37,168 bases of DNA from Prochlorococcus sp. AG-409-D09 (lineage in GTDB: Bacteria; Cyanobacteriota; Cyanobacteriia; PCC-6307; Cyanobiaceae): NCBI GenBank assembly GCA_003215935.1, contig QCJQ01000008.1, positions 1 through 37,168 on the forward strand, given 5' to 3'. The notes under the pieces are model-generated. The model was given only the letters and a program-made list of their open reading frames with translations, was not told the DNA's origin and ran no database searches. Positions 23,083-32,155 of this stretch are shown piece after piece (positions within the stretch are counted from its first letter, which is position 1; each line of letters begins with the position of its first letter). Both the position numbers and the translations under genes were made by a program.

Positions 23083-24199
23083 TTTATTTAATAAGCTGAT
23101 TAGAATTCTGAAAATAGGGTTAGAGACTTACCGTATGCCCTTTGGACTCTTTAATGGAAGTTATCTTTCCAAAAGGAACACTGGTATTGGAGTTGTAGCA
23201 AAAAATCTTATTCAATTTTTGTCTCCAGATATATTTAGGATACTAGACCCATTACATAGTGATAGAGATGGATGTATACCAATTCCTCAAAAGCTATCGC
23301 CTAATTATGGGATGCGAGGGCATATAAGACGATTGTTTTGGATGCAAACTCAACTCCCCTTAATTTTAAAGAAATCTGGAGCAGAATTTTTAATGTCTCC
23401 TTTGCCAGAGATTCCTCTTTTTAGTTCTGTTCCTTCAATTGTATTAGCACATGATTTAATTCCTATTCGTTACCCTTCATTTTCATTCCTTACACTCCAT
23501 AATGCTACTTATGTTCCTTTAGTATTTAATCAAGCAAAATTAATTTTCTGCAATTCAATTTCTACGGCCACAGATATTAATAAATTTTATGGTATTCCTT
23601 TTTCAAAATTATATCCAATCAGATTAGGCTTTGATAAAAGCAAGTTTTATAATCTTAATCTTACTAGAGAGAATTTTTTTTTAATTATAGGAAGACATAA
23701 CCCACATAAGAATCTTCAAAGAGTACTTAGATCATTTGCTTTACTTAGTGATAAAAATTTTAAATTGATCTTTGTAGGTCCAATAGACGCTAGATATACC
23801 CCTTCTTTGCAAAGACTTGCTAAGGAATTAAATATTTCTGATAGATGTATTTGGAAAGGCTGGGTATCTGATAAGGAAAAATTATTTCTTTTAAATAAAT
23901 GTCATGCTCTTCTTTTGCTCAGTTTGTGGGAAGGTTTTGGATTGTCGGCTTTAGAAGCAATGGCTTGTGGAACAACAGTTCTTGTTTCTAACAAGGGTGC
24001 ATTAAAAGAGGTTGTTGGTGATGTGGGATATTCAGTTGATCCTTTAGATGTTATGGCAATCACATCTTTAATGAATGAAATTATAAATAATTATTCATTA
24101 CTTAAATTATCTGCTAAGCAAGGTCCTAATAGAGCTGCTTTATTTAATTGGGAACAGACTGCTAGGGAAATAGAAAAGATTTTAATAGATAAATTGTAG
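23018..24199 (+). CDS. GT4-family glycosyltransferase
   Basis: A retaining GT-B glycosyltransferase of family 4, which uses a nucleotide-sugar donor in the cytoplasm. It contains the N-terminal TGIGVVAKNL loop, the hinge and donor domain with IIGRHNPHKNL, LIFVGP and GWVSDKEKL, and the EX7E motif (Glu305 and Glu313 in WEGFGLSALEA). The GTG at 23018 is the only usual start that includes the first beta strand (ILKIGLETYRM). The ATG at 23135 would cut that strand, so the true start may be a CTG or ATT near 23100. Total 393 aa as given. It heads the glycan region; the sugar and acceptor are unknown. Confidence 0.9.
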   Translation: MTDPLFDCSEEKNIDFSKFFFILFNKLIRILKIGLETYRMPFGLFNGSYLSKRNTGIGVVAKNLIQFLSPDIFRILDPLHSDRDGCIPIPQKLSPNYGMRGHIRRLFWMQTQLPLILKKSGAEFLMSPLPEIPLFSSVPSIVLAHDLIPIRYPSFSFLTLHNATYVPLVFNQAKLIFCNSISTATDINKFYGIPFSKLYPIRLGFDKSKFYNLNLTRENFFLIIGRHNPHKNLQRVLRSFALLSDKNFKLIFVGPIDARYTPSLQRLAKELNISDRCIWKGWVSDKEKLFLLNKCHALLLLSLWEGFGLSALEAMACGTTVLVSNKGALKEVVGDVGYSVDPLDVMAITSLMNEIINNYSLLKLSAKQGPNRAALFNWEQTAREIEKILIDKL

Positions 24200-24281
24200 T
24201 ATAAATATAATTACTTATGCTTGAGCTCTATATTATCATAGCTCTGATGTATTATTAGGTGAATATAATTATTTTGGGTTG

Positions 24282-24476
24282 ATGGCTAAAACAAAAAATA
24301 AGAGAACAAGAAAAATTAAGAATGAACAGAAAGCTAATCAAAAGATTCAAGATATTAATAATAGCTCAATTACAACTCCTAGAACAGCAAAGCTGGTTTT
24401 ATTAGGGTTTGGAATAGGTCCGTTGCTTTTGATGGGTGTATTTTTGTTTGCAAATGGTTTTTTTAATAGTCCTTAA
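24282..24476 (+). CDS. Small basic membrane protein, 64 aa
   Basis: A 64-aa protein from the ATG at 24282 (a TTG at 24279 is adjacent). A very basic N-terminal 25 residues (MAKTKNKRTRKIKNEQKAN) is followed by a polar linker and one membrane span (LVLLGFGIGPLLLMGVFLFA), ending NGFFNSP. The composition fits a small tail-anchored-like protein with a cytoplasmic basic end. I believe similar small proteins occur in other picocyanobacteria but cannot name a family. It may be transcribed with the flanking glycosyltransferases. Confidence 0.6.
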   Translation: MAKTKNKRTRKIKNEQKANQKIQDINNSSITTPRTAKLVLLGFGIGPLLLMGVFLFANGFFNSP

Positions 24477-24554
24477 AATAATCTAATTGAGAAAGATATA
24501 CTTCATTGACTGCTATAATTTATTTAATTAGTATTTAAATATATACCTTAAGAA

Positions 24555-26078
24555 ATGAATCTGTTGAAAAATATAAACATGAAAGAAAGAATCGATGTTT
24601 TATTTGCTAAAAATTCTGTATTTCTACCCATTTCTTTAGGTTTAATACTTAGGGTTATAAATATTGATGCACCTATAATTGGAGTTCATAGTTGGAGGCA
24701 AGCTGACACAGCATCTATTATTAGAAATTTTTACTTAAATGGACTATCTATAGCTTTTCCTCAAGTTGATTGGGGTGGAGATTCCTCTGGATTTGTTGAA
24801 TCTGAATTTCCTTTGTATCAGTATTCTGTTGCTTTTTTATATAAGATCTTTGGTCTGCATGAATTTTTAGCAAGAGGATTTTCTATTTTCTGTAGTTGTT
24901 TAACGATATTTTTTTTGTATCGTCTTTCTAAATATATTTTCAATTCAAAAGTTGCTTGGTGGACTGCTATTTTTTATGCTTTTTTACCTTTATCTGTTTA
25001 TTACGGACGAACAGTTCAGCCAGAATCTCTCATGATGCTTTGTTCTATCATTTGTCTTGAAAGATGGTTTTTATTTTTAAAATACAATGAAAATAAATAT
25101 TTAATTTTTTCATGGATTGCATTTACTTTAGCTGTTCTTGTTAAAGGTTTGCCTTTAATATGGTTAGGAATACCTATATTTTTAACGGCTATTAAGAGAG
25201 GTTTGATTAAAGATATTAGATTTATTTTATGTCCAATTTTAACATTATTTGTGGCCACTATTTGGTTTGTGCATGCTCATCATTTAGGTAATTCGACAGG
25301 GTTAAGCTTTGGACTCTGGGGTTCGAATACTGGAAGGTATGCGTGGAATGAGTTATTTGAAAATGGATATCTGATTAATACTATTTTTAGAATAATATTT
25401 AGAAATTTATTAGTCTTGGGTTTGCCATTACTTTTATTGGGTTTTTATAGATTAAATGTGACTAATTTATTTATTTTAGGAATATTTTCAGTATCTATTA
25501 CAGGAATATTAAACCCTTCATCATTTGCTATCCATGAGTATTATCAATTGCCTTATATGATTTTCTTTTGCCCTCTTATAGCAAGAGGATTTGTTTTTCT
25601 CATAGAGAGAATACAGAATAAAAAATTACCATACATTATTGTTATTATTTTATTTACGGGAAGTATGATCATGTTAAATATAGATTATTGGAAATTAGAA
25701 AATCCAATTAATAGTGCAGTTTGGCAGAATTCAAAAATTATAAAAAAATATACTGAACGAGATGCACTGGTTGTTGGTGTTACGTATGGTGATCCAACTT
25801 TATTATACTTGTCTTCTCGAAAGGGTTGGCTTGTTTCCCCTTATATTTTAGATCGTAAAAAGCTTTTAGATTTTAAAAGAAAAGGTGCAAATTATCTCAC
25901 AGGAAGTTGGGATGTAGTTCAAAGTTATAATTCTTTTAATGATTCAAAAGCAAAGCAAGAATTACGTGATTTAATTTGTTTAAATGAATTAAATTCAAAC
26001 AGTGAAAACTCTGAGCTCTATCACATTAGTTGTAACAAGAATTCAAACGCCTATCTTGTTCCATTAAGTGATTATTGA
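24555..26078 (+). CDS. GT39/ArnT-like polytopic glycosyltransferase
   Basis: A 507-aa GT-C enzyme with about 11-12 membrane spans and a short C-terminal soluble part. The N-terminal loop has HSWRQADTASIIRNF, the segment with the catalytic Asp in PMT/ArnT-type enzymes, followed by a second loop with FVESEFPLYQY. Such enzymes transfer a sugar from a polyprenyl-phosphate carrier to lipid, glycan or protein on the outer face of the membrane. The DprE1/DprE2/UbiA genes next door are predicted to make a polyprenyl-phosphate pentose, so that lipid is a candidate donor. This is inference; mannose- or other sugar lipids are equally possible. It converges on dprE1 with a 24-base gap. Confidence 0.9.
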   Translation: MNLLKNINMKERIDVLFAKNSVFLPISLGLILRVINIDAPIIGVHSWRQADTASIIRNFYLNGLSIAFPQVDWGGDSSGFVESEFPLYQYSVAFLYKIFGLHEFLARGFSIFCSCLTIFFLYRLSKYIFNSKVAWWTAIFYAFLPLSVYYGRTVQPESLMMLCSIICLERWFLFLKYNENKYLIFSWIAFTLAVLVKGLPLIWLGIPIFLTAIKRGLIKDIRFILCPILTLFVATIWFVHAHHLGNSTGLSFGLWGSNTGRYAWNELFENGYLINTIFRIIFRNLLVLGLPLLLLGFYRLNVTNLFILGIFSVSITGILNPSSFAIHEYYQLPYMIFFCPLIARGFVFLIERIQNKKLPYIIVIILFTGSMIMLNIDYWKLENPINSAVWQNSKIIKKYTERDALVVGVTYGDPTLLYLSSRKGWLVSPYILDRKKLLDFKRKGANYLTGSWDVVQSYNSFNDSKAKQELRDLICLNELNSNSENSELYHISCNKNSNAYLVPLSDY

Positions 26079-26102
26079 TTTGAGATAAAATTGCTAACTT
26101 CA

Positions 26103-27485
26103 CTATATTGCCAATCTTTTAGATAAATCTGATGAGAACTTATTATCCGGATCAAGAATATTCTTGATTTTTTGCCATTCTTTTAATTTTGGATAACATA
26201 ATCGGAAAATTTCAGGAGACATTCTTGAATCTTTAGCTAGATAAATTTTTCCACCAGCATCAGATATTTTTTCATCAAGTTTATTTAAAGTTAGTGTTAA
26301 ATTAGGTAATGATGCAGGGATATCAATAGCTAATGTCCAACCTTTTGATGGGAATGATAAGAGACCAGGGTTATTAAATCCAAAACGCTTTAGAACAGTT
26401 AAGAAGCTAGGTGCGCCAAGTTCTCTCAGTGTAGAGAGTGATTCAGGAATTATTTCTGACGAATTATCTGGAACTACAAATTGATATTGTATAAACCCTT
26501 TTTTTCCGTAGATATTATTCCAATTATCAATACCATCCAAAGGATAGAAATACTCTCCTATGCTTATTATTTGATTTTCTTTTTGATTAGGATATTTCCT
26601 ATACCATGCTTCATTGAATGCCCTGACAGTAAAAACATTTAATAAGCCACTTGGAAAAATATTAGGAGCTTTAGCGATACTTTTATTTGAATACTCTAAT
26701 TTTTCTTTATTGGTTTTCGTATTAATATCTTCTACTAATGCATGTTCTCCAAAAGTAATAACACCTCTGCCTTTTGGATGAAGGCTATCAATCCAAGCAA
26801 CACTATATTTATATTTTTCATCATTTTTTATCATTGTATCCATAATATTTTCTAAGCTTTTATATTTAAAGGTATCTACTTTTATTAGTGAACTTTTAAT
26901 TGGAATTACCGAGAAAGTTGCTTCTATAATTATGCCTGTAAGGCCCATTCCACTAACAGTTGCCCAAAACTCTAAAGCGCTGTTAGATTGATTATTCTGA
27001 TCAGGGAATAGTTGTTTTAAGATACCTTTTCCATCTATTAAAACTATGCTTTTAATATGATTGCCAAAGCTTCCATCTATATGATGATTCTTACCATGAA
27101 TATCTGCAGCTATTGCTCCACCAACAGTTATATGTTTTGTGCCAGGAGTCACTGGTAAGAAGTATCCTTTTGGAATTAAGTATTTTAATAACTCATCAAA
27201 GGATACACCTGCTTCAGCAGTAACTGTCTTTTCAAAAATATTAAGCGATATTTTTTTGAAATTCGATAATTCAATTATTGAAGCCCTGTTGTTTTGTGCA
27301 GCATCTCCATATGAACGACCTAAGCCACGAGCAATGAGTGATTTAGGAGGACTGTTTGAAATAACTTCTTGAATTTCTTCAATCTTAGAGGGTGCAATTC
27401 TTTCAACATTGGCTTTTTTAGTATGCCCCCAACCAGTGACTGTAATCATTTGATTCGACTGATGAGACTTTTGAGAATATTTCAC
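26103..27485 (-). CDS. dprE1: DprE1-like FAD oxidase of polyprenylphosphoryl ribose
   Basis: A 460-aa FAD enzyme of the DprE1 family, which oxidises the 2'-hydroxyl of polyprenylphosphoryl-beta-D-ribose to a keto sugar. FAD-binding segments RGLGRSYGDAAQNN and TPGTKHITVGGAIAADIHGK (followed by NHH) match the family closely, as does the substrate-end Lys418 in AKDSR. The C-terminus LDPDNKFSSDLSKRL is also typical. The residue equivalent to the mycobacterial Cys387 is Ala386 (GWTLAIDIP). Start codon overlap with dprE2 is 4 bases. In mycobacteria the product pair DprE1/DprE2 makes the arabinofuranosyl donor. Here the lipid chain length is unknown. Confidence 0.92.
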   Translation of the reverse strand: MKYSQKSHQSNQMITVTGWGHTKKANVERIAPSKIEEIQEVISNSPPKSLIARGLGRSYGDAAQNNRASIIELSNFKKISLNIFEKTVTAEAGVSFDELLKYLIPKGYFLPVTPGTKHITVGGAIAADIHGKNHHIDGSFGNHIKSIVLIDGKGILKQLFPDQNNQSNSALEFWATVSGMGLTGIIIEATFSVIPIKSSLIKVDTFKYKSLENIMDTMIKNDEKYKYSVAWIDSLHPKGRGVITFGEHALVEDINTKTNKEKLEYSNKSIAKAPNIFPSGLLNVFTVRAFNEAWYRKYPNQKENQIISIGEYFYPLDGIDNWNNIYGKKGFIQYQFVVPDNSSEIIPESLSTLRELGAPSFLTVLKRFGFNNPGLLSFPSKGWTLAIDIPASLPNLTLTLNKLDEKISDAGGKIYLAKDSRMSPEIFRLCYPKLKEWQKIKNILDPDNKFSSDLSKRLAI

Positions 27486-28243
27486 AATTTAGAGATAAAT
27501 ATACTAGGTAGAAATTTAATAATGGTCATTATTATTGACCACCACCATGGTAAATATTCAATGCCACGTCGATTCGGATTTTTAAGTAGAATTTTTGCTA
27601 CTTTTGATGTTTTTGTGCATAACAAAGGAGAAGCTTTTTTCAGTGTCGGTGGTGTAGCTAAATAACCAGCTTTAATTAAACGAATAGAAAAAGGTTTTGC
27701 ATTGCATCTATATAAAAGACCTTGGCAAAGTATAGATAGAGCTGATTTAGCGGCTCCATAATGATAATTACTCGGTCTTCCTATATCTCCTGCAACTGAG
27801 CTGAAAACCCATAATCTTCCTTCTTTTGCAATTCTTTCTTCTGAGGTGATTGCGGTTATCCAAGGTAAGATTCCACTATAATTTATTTCTGTAATCTTAT
27901 GAGCATCATTAATTTTACTTTTTGGTGACAAATCGTCTCCAATACTACCGGCGGTAATTAAATATAAATCAAAATCTTTTATTTTGGGAAGAGATGAATT
28001 CAATATACATGAATTCGATAAAAGGTTGAATTCTTCTTGTATGACATCAGCTCCGTAATTATTGGTCAGATGTAAAAATAATTTATGATTAAGCTCTAAA
28101 TTTCTAGCTAAAAGATGAAATTTTTTACAGCCTTTTTCTGCTAGTTCTATGCATATTGATTGAGCAACTAAGCTAGTACTGCCAAGAATAAATGCACTTT
28201 TAATATAATTCTTTTTAGACTTCCTAAGTATTTGCTTTTTCAT
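27482..28243 (-). CDS. dprE2: DprE2-like SDR reductase
   Basis: A 253-aa short-chain dehydrogenase/reductase. The NAD(P)-binding turn is GSTSLVAQS, the core has ITAGSIGDD, and the catalytic Ser/Tyr/Lys set is FSSVAGDIGR with YHYGAAKSAL. The C-terminal hydrophobic helix (WWWSIIMTIIKFLPSIFI) is typical of DprE2 and suggests membrane contact. It reduces the DprE1 keto product to the arabino epimer. It overlaps dprE1 by 4 bases and follows the UbiA gene by 3 bases, forming a tight operon in the order UbiA-DprE2-DprE1. Confidence 0.92.
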   Translation of the reverse strand: MKKQILRKSKKNYIKSAFILGSTSLVAQSICIELAEKGCKKFHLLARNLELNHKLFLHLTNNYGADVIQEEFNLLSNSCILNSSLPKIKDFDLYLITAGSIGDDLSPKSKINDAHKITEINYSGILPWITAITSEERIAKEGRLWVFSSVAGDIGRPSNYHYGAAKSALSILCQGLLYRCNAKPFSIRLIKAGYLATPPTLKKASPLLCTKTSKVAKILLKNPNRRGIEYLPWWWSIIMTIIKFLPSIFISKL

Positions 28244-28246
28244 TTT

Positions 28247-29191
28247 TTATATCTTGACAATAGTTGTGATTCCAATAATAAACGTTGTTAATAGCCATCC
28301 AAGTAATGTTAATTGAATTCCTTTATCATGTATGAGGATTTCTTCTGGATTTTCTCCGGTGTAGCATTTGCTAATAGATTGTCTTCTATTAACTTCTGAA
28401 GGATCAGTTAGCAATTGGTATCTAAAAATACCTACTAATACAAAGGGAACTGTGATCAACATCCAGCTTGTTTTGGCTCCATTTAATGAAGGGCCAGCAG
28501 CCCATAAAGCATATGTTACAAAGGAACTAGTTGATACAAGGCTTTCTATTCTAAGTAATAAAGGTAAAGAGTATCTTTTTAATACTTTTCTACTATTATT
28601 TTTTCCTTCTGAAAAAATCCTTAATTCTGCCTTCCTTTTTTCCAAGGCTAGAAATAATGCTAGTAAACCTATTGTTAATAAGAACCATGGAGAGATTGTA
28701 AGTTTTGAGGTAATTCCACCTGCTATAGCTCTAAGCAAAAAACCACTAGAGATGCAAAACAGGTCAATTAAAGGGTATTGTTTAAGTTTGATGCAATAGC
28801 CAATTTGTATTGCTATGTATGAAATGAGCGTATAAAAGAGGAAAATATTTGCTTGAAAACTTATAGATAATCCTAAAACTGCAAGAAAAATTGCAAGTAA
28901 AATAGCTTCAGTAATAGAAATCTTACCTGCACTAATGGGCCTCAATTTCTTAATAGGGTGATTTCTATCACTTGAGACATCTAAACAATCATTTATCAAA
29001 TAGATTGACGAAGATATTAAACAAAAACAAAATAATGCTTTAAATGATTCTATCCAGATTGCTGAATCTATTTGAAAACTAAAAATAGGTGCTGCGAAAA
29101 CAAGTAAATTTTTTGTCCAGTGATTTACCCTAATTGCTTTTAAATAATACTTTAATTTTTTCAAAGATCTTTTTAATTGCAATTCTAACAT
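28247..29191 (-). CDS. UbiA-family phosphoribosyl-polyprenyl transferase
   Basis: A 314-aa UbiA-superfamily membrane enzyme with about nine hydrophobic segments. It begins with an RVNHWTKNLLVFAAPIFSF region and has the aspartate-rich motif INDCLDVSSDRNHPIKKLRP. These resemble decaprenyl-phosphate phosphoribosyltransferase, which moves 5-phosphoribose from PRPP onto a polyprenyl phosphate. It is first in an operon with dprE2 and dprE1, which supports this substrate over ubiquinone-type aromatics. The phosphatase step that follows in mycobacteria has no candidate in this window. Promoter not identified. Confidence 0.9.
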   Translation of the reverse strand: MLELQLKRSLKKLKYYLKAIRVNHWTKNLLVFAAPIFSFQIDSAIWIESFKALFCFCLISSSIYLINDCLDVSSDRNHPIKKLRPISAGKISITEAILLAIFLAVLGLSISFQANIFLFYTLISYIAIQIGYCIKLKQYPLIDLFCISSGFLLRAIAGGITSKLTISPWFLLTIGLLALFLALEKRKAELRIFSEGKNNSRKVLKRYSLPLLLRIESLVSTSSFVTYALWAAGPSLNGAKTSWMLITVPFVLVGIFRYQLLTDPSEVNRRQSISKCYTGENPEEILIHDKGIQLTLLGWLLTTFIIGITTIVKI

Positions 29192-29296
29192 AGCAGAATA
29201 TGAAATTCTATGAATAGATTTTTAAATTCTCTAAGTGATTTATTTATTGTTTTACTATGAACTCTACTGTTAAAACTCTATAGCTGCTTTACTGAA

Positions 29297-29479
29297 TTAG
29301 TTTGATTTCTTAGATAAAGCGTTTCCATCGGCCCATGGACTACGAGTGTTAACTTTAGAACTCAAAAGCTTGAATGGCAACGCTACTAATATCACAAGAG
29401 AACTAAGTGCAATTACGTCTGTAGTAAAGCGTGCAACTCCCCATTCTGCTGACGCTAAAGCAAATGTCGTCAATGTCAT
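29297..29479 (-). CDS. Small single-pass membrane protein, 60 aa
   Basis: A 60-aa protein with one hydrophobic segment (IALSSLVILVALPFKLL) after an amphipathic start (TTFALASAEWGVARFTTDV), and a polar tail with NTRSPWADGNALSKKSN. The start resembles short thylakoid subunits in style, but I cannot match it to any named photosystem protein. It stands alone. The well-ordered sequence with Trp and Pro in conserved-looking places suggests a genuine conserved gene. Confidence 0.52.
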   Translation of the reverse strand: MTLTTFALASAEWGVARFTTDVIALSSLVILVALPFKLLSSKVNTRSPWADGNALSKKSN

Positions 29480-29611
29480 TTTTTAATAGCCTTTATTTAA
29501 CTATCACCCAAGCTATAGCATATTTTACTTCTAAGAACATTTCTTAGTAAAAATTAGCACAGAGTTTATAGATACGCATTCTTTTTTCTATTTAAACAAC
29601 TTAGATAAAAT

Positions 29612-29899
29612 TTAATTGAATTTAGAAAGCGGAATTAGTTTATAGATATTCCAAATAGAATTATCAGTAAAGTGGTCATTATTTTTCTGATTTGATGAAA
29701 ATATACACCAATCAGCTTCTTCTAATGCTGAGAATAAATACAGTGCAGCAATGATAAAGCCTGTAATAACCTTATCTCCAATTGAATATACATATGACTT
29801 ACTTTTTTTTAAATCTATTTTTGAATAGCTAACTATTTTATTTTGAGGTTGACTCTTAGTAGCCCCTGTGACTTTAAAAAAATCTTTTGTAATTGACAT
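29612..29899 (-). CDS. Uncharacterised protein with one hydrophobic segment, 95 aa
   Basis: A 95-aa basic protein with a hydrophobic stretch near residues 43-60 (DKVITGFIIAALYLFSALE) and polar ends. One Cys. No known family. It lies between the small membrane gene at 29297 and the ABC exporter, on the same strand as both. A link to either is unproven. Confidence 0.48.
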   Translation of the reverse strand: MSITKDFFKVTGATKSQPQNKIVSYSKIDLKKSKSYVYSIGDKVITGFIIAALYLFSALEEADWCIFSSNQKNNDHFTDNSIWNIYKLIPLSKFN

Positions 29900-30055
29900 T
29901 TATTAGAAAAGCTGAAAAGATCATTTCTCAAATGATGCATCAATTTTTTGTGAAAGCTAGATCATTTAGGGAAATAATTTCAAATCCAAACTTCTAAATT
30001 TATATATATTACTTATTTATATAAAATACATTTATGATTTAATTCTTTTTAAGAT

Positions 30056-31879
30056 TTATAATTTATTTTGAGCTACATTAATCATTTTTTCAAAGCTTTT
30101 AGAAGTTTTTAAGAGCTTCTCGTATTTTCCTGACGCTTTTATGCGCCCATTTTCAAATTCATATATATAATCAGCGCGAACGATCGTTGAGATTCTATGG
30201 GCTATGACTACAATCGTACATCTTCTACCAATCAGTTCGATTCCATTCATTACTTCATGTTCAGTCTTATTATCTAATGCACTTGTAGCTTCATCTAATA
30301 TTAGAAATTTTGATTCTCTATAAAGTGCTCTTGCTAAAGCTACTCGCTGTCTTTGCCCACCAGAAAGTCTTACTCCATTTTCTCCAATTTGAGTATATAG
30401 TCCATTAGGTAAATTAGATATCACATCTAATAGCTGTGCTGATTCCAGACAATCCCAAACTCTATTAATATCAATTTCTTTTTCTTTTAACCCATAAGCT
30501 ACATTTTCAATTATATTTGTATTTAATAAAGAGATATTTTGAGGAACATAAGAGCAACAGGCTTGCCAATCAGGAACTTCTTTCTCATTAATGTTAATTC
30601 CATCTAATAATAACTCACCAGAAGTTGGCCGAAGCAAACATAAAAGTTGATTAGCTGTTGTTGTTTTTCCACTTCCAGTTCTTCCTACAAAAGCAATTTT
30701 ACCTCCTACAGGAATAGTTATATTTATATTCTCTAATGCCAATTTGTTAGTAAGAGGATATTTATAATTTAAACTTCTAAGTTGAATAGTATTTAAAGGT
30801 GCGATCCCTTGTGATTTTTGAATATTTGAAATTTTTGTTGATTTCCTATATAACGGCAATTCTATTAACTTTAGAGTTTCTTCTAGGTCAGGAATAGCTG
30901 CTCGAAGTTGTATAAGAGAACTGAATGAATCTTGAAGAGGACCAGTTAATTTTAATGCTGAAACAGCTATAGTAGCTAAAAAAGGAATTATATCCAAAAT
31001 ATTTTTTGGATTAAGACCATTGTAAAAAGGAATTAATCCTATAGAAAAAATCAAAGTTATACCAAATGGTTCAATTAATGCTCTAGGTACTCTAGGTAGA
31101 ACTCTTGATTTCCATATATAAGGGGAAGCTTTAGAACTGGCAAATTTATATTTATTTTCAAAATATTTTTCGCTACTTGTTAAGTATATATCTACAATTG
31201 TTTTTGTTGACTCATTTAAAATATTATTAGTAGTATTTTCTAGTTTTATTCTTTGGCTATTTGAAAATCTTATATATGGTGTTACTAGGTAGGATATAAA
31301 TGCATAGAATATTATTAAACTAATAATTAAATATATTGCTGTAGCCTTTGCAATATTTAAAACTGCTATAAAAAGAAGAGAAACTACAAATACGCTACTT
31401 ACTAACTTAATAATCGGTAATACAAATGTTAGTGAGACTCTCTCAATATTTAATAAAATTTTTGTTGATAAATTTTGATTAGCCTTACTTAGAAAAAATT
31501 CATAAGGCTGTGACATAATTTTTTGATGAGCTAATTTAGATAAATCAAACCAAATAGAAACTCGTAATTTTTCTTGAATGGAAATTAAAATTAGCCTCAA
31601 TATTGATGCGAGCCAATTCATTAGAATATATAACCCAACTAGTATTAATATTTTTGAAGTGGGATCACTTGGTATAAATTCAGGTATAGGTATAGACGGA
31701 GTATTTGGTCTTCCTGCAACTATTGTGAAAATTCTTGAGATCAAACTTATAACAATTACATCAGCGAAACCGCTTATAATTGCTATTGGTATAAGTAAAA
31801 TTAGCGATCTTCTTCTAACTACCGGTAGGTTCTTGTAAAGACGAACCAGTAGATTAAATGTTTTGCTTGCAGAATTCAT
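30056..31879 (-). CDS. ABC exporter, fused permease-ATPase
   Basis: A 607-aa half-transporter. Residues about 20-320 carry six membrane spans of the type IV exporter fold. The nucleotide-binding domain holds Walker A GRTGSGKTT (residues 399-407), the signature LSGGQRQRVALARAL (from 505), Walker B FLILDEATSALD and the switch His in VIAHR. It works as a homodimer, or heterodimer, that moves lipid, glycolipid or peptide outward. The setting, between glycan genes, makes a lipid-linked glycan flippase (MsbA/PglK-like) likely; drug or peptide export cannot be excluded. The start codon at 31879 lies within an inverted repeat. Confidence 0.94.
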   Translation of the reverse strand: MNSASKTFNLLVRLYKNLPVVRRRSLILLIPIAIISGFADVIVISLISRIFTIVAGRPNTPSIPIPEFIPSDPTSKILILVGLYILMNWLASILRLILISIQEKLRVSIWFDLSKLAHQKIMSQPYEFFLSKANQNLSTKILLNIERVSLTFVLPIIKLVSSVFVVSLLFIAVLNIAKATAIYLIISLIIFYAFISYLVTPYIRFSNSQRIKLENTTNNILNESTKTIVDIYLTSSEKYFENKYKFASSKASPYIWKSRVLPRVPRALIEPFGITLIFSIGLIPFYNGLNPKNILDIIPFLATIAVSALKLTGPLQDSFSSLIQLRAAIPDLEETLKLIELPLYRKSTKISNIQKSQGIAPLNTIQLRSLNYKYPLTNKLALENINITIPVGGKIAFVGRTGSGKTTTANQLLCLLRPTSGELLLDGININEKEVPDWQACCSYVPQNISLLNTNIIENVAYGLKEKEIDINRVWDCLESAQLLDVISNLPNGLYTQIGENGVRLSGGQRQRVALARALYRESKFLILDEATSALDNKTEHEVMNGIELIGRRCTIVVIAHRISTIVRADYIYEFENGRIKASGKYEKLLKTSKSFEKMINVAQNKL

Positions 31880-31889
31880 ACATGCAAGC
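31865..31889. repeat. 7-bp inverted repeat around ABC start codon
   Basis: GCTTGCA (31865-31871) and TGCAAGC (31883-31889), 11-nt loop; the ATG of the ABC gene (31877-31879, minus) lies in the loop. It could expose or hide the start codon in mRNA. Confidence 0.6.
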
Positions 31890-32155
31890 TAATCATTATT
31901 GTGCAATCTTTGCTCTGTTGATAGCCACTTTATCTGCTGTAATTAAGAATTGATTGCATATTTGCTCATATATCCATGGTTACATTAAATAGGGGCTCAA
32001 ATAAGAGGCTTACTAATGACCAATAACTAAATTGTCACCCCGTAATTTTCTTTTGTTGCTTTTTTATCATGGATTCTTCATCTTTGAGATCGAAGGATAT
32101 TTGGTCACTTTATTATGGGATAATGGAATAAATTTATTGATTTGTAGAAATCCAG

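Noticed and set aside
28368-28799. 143-codon plus-strand frame
   Set aside because: Antisense to the UbiA-family gene, which has clear motifs.
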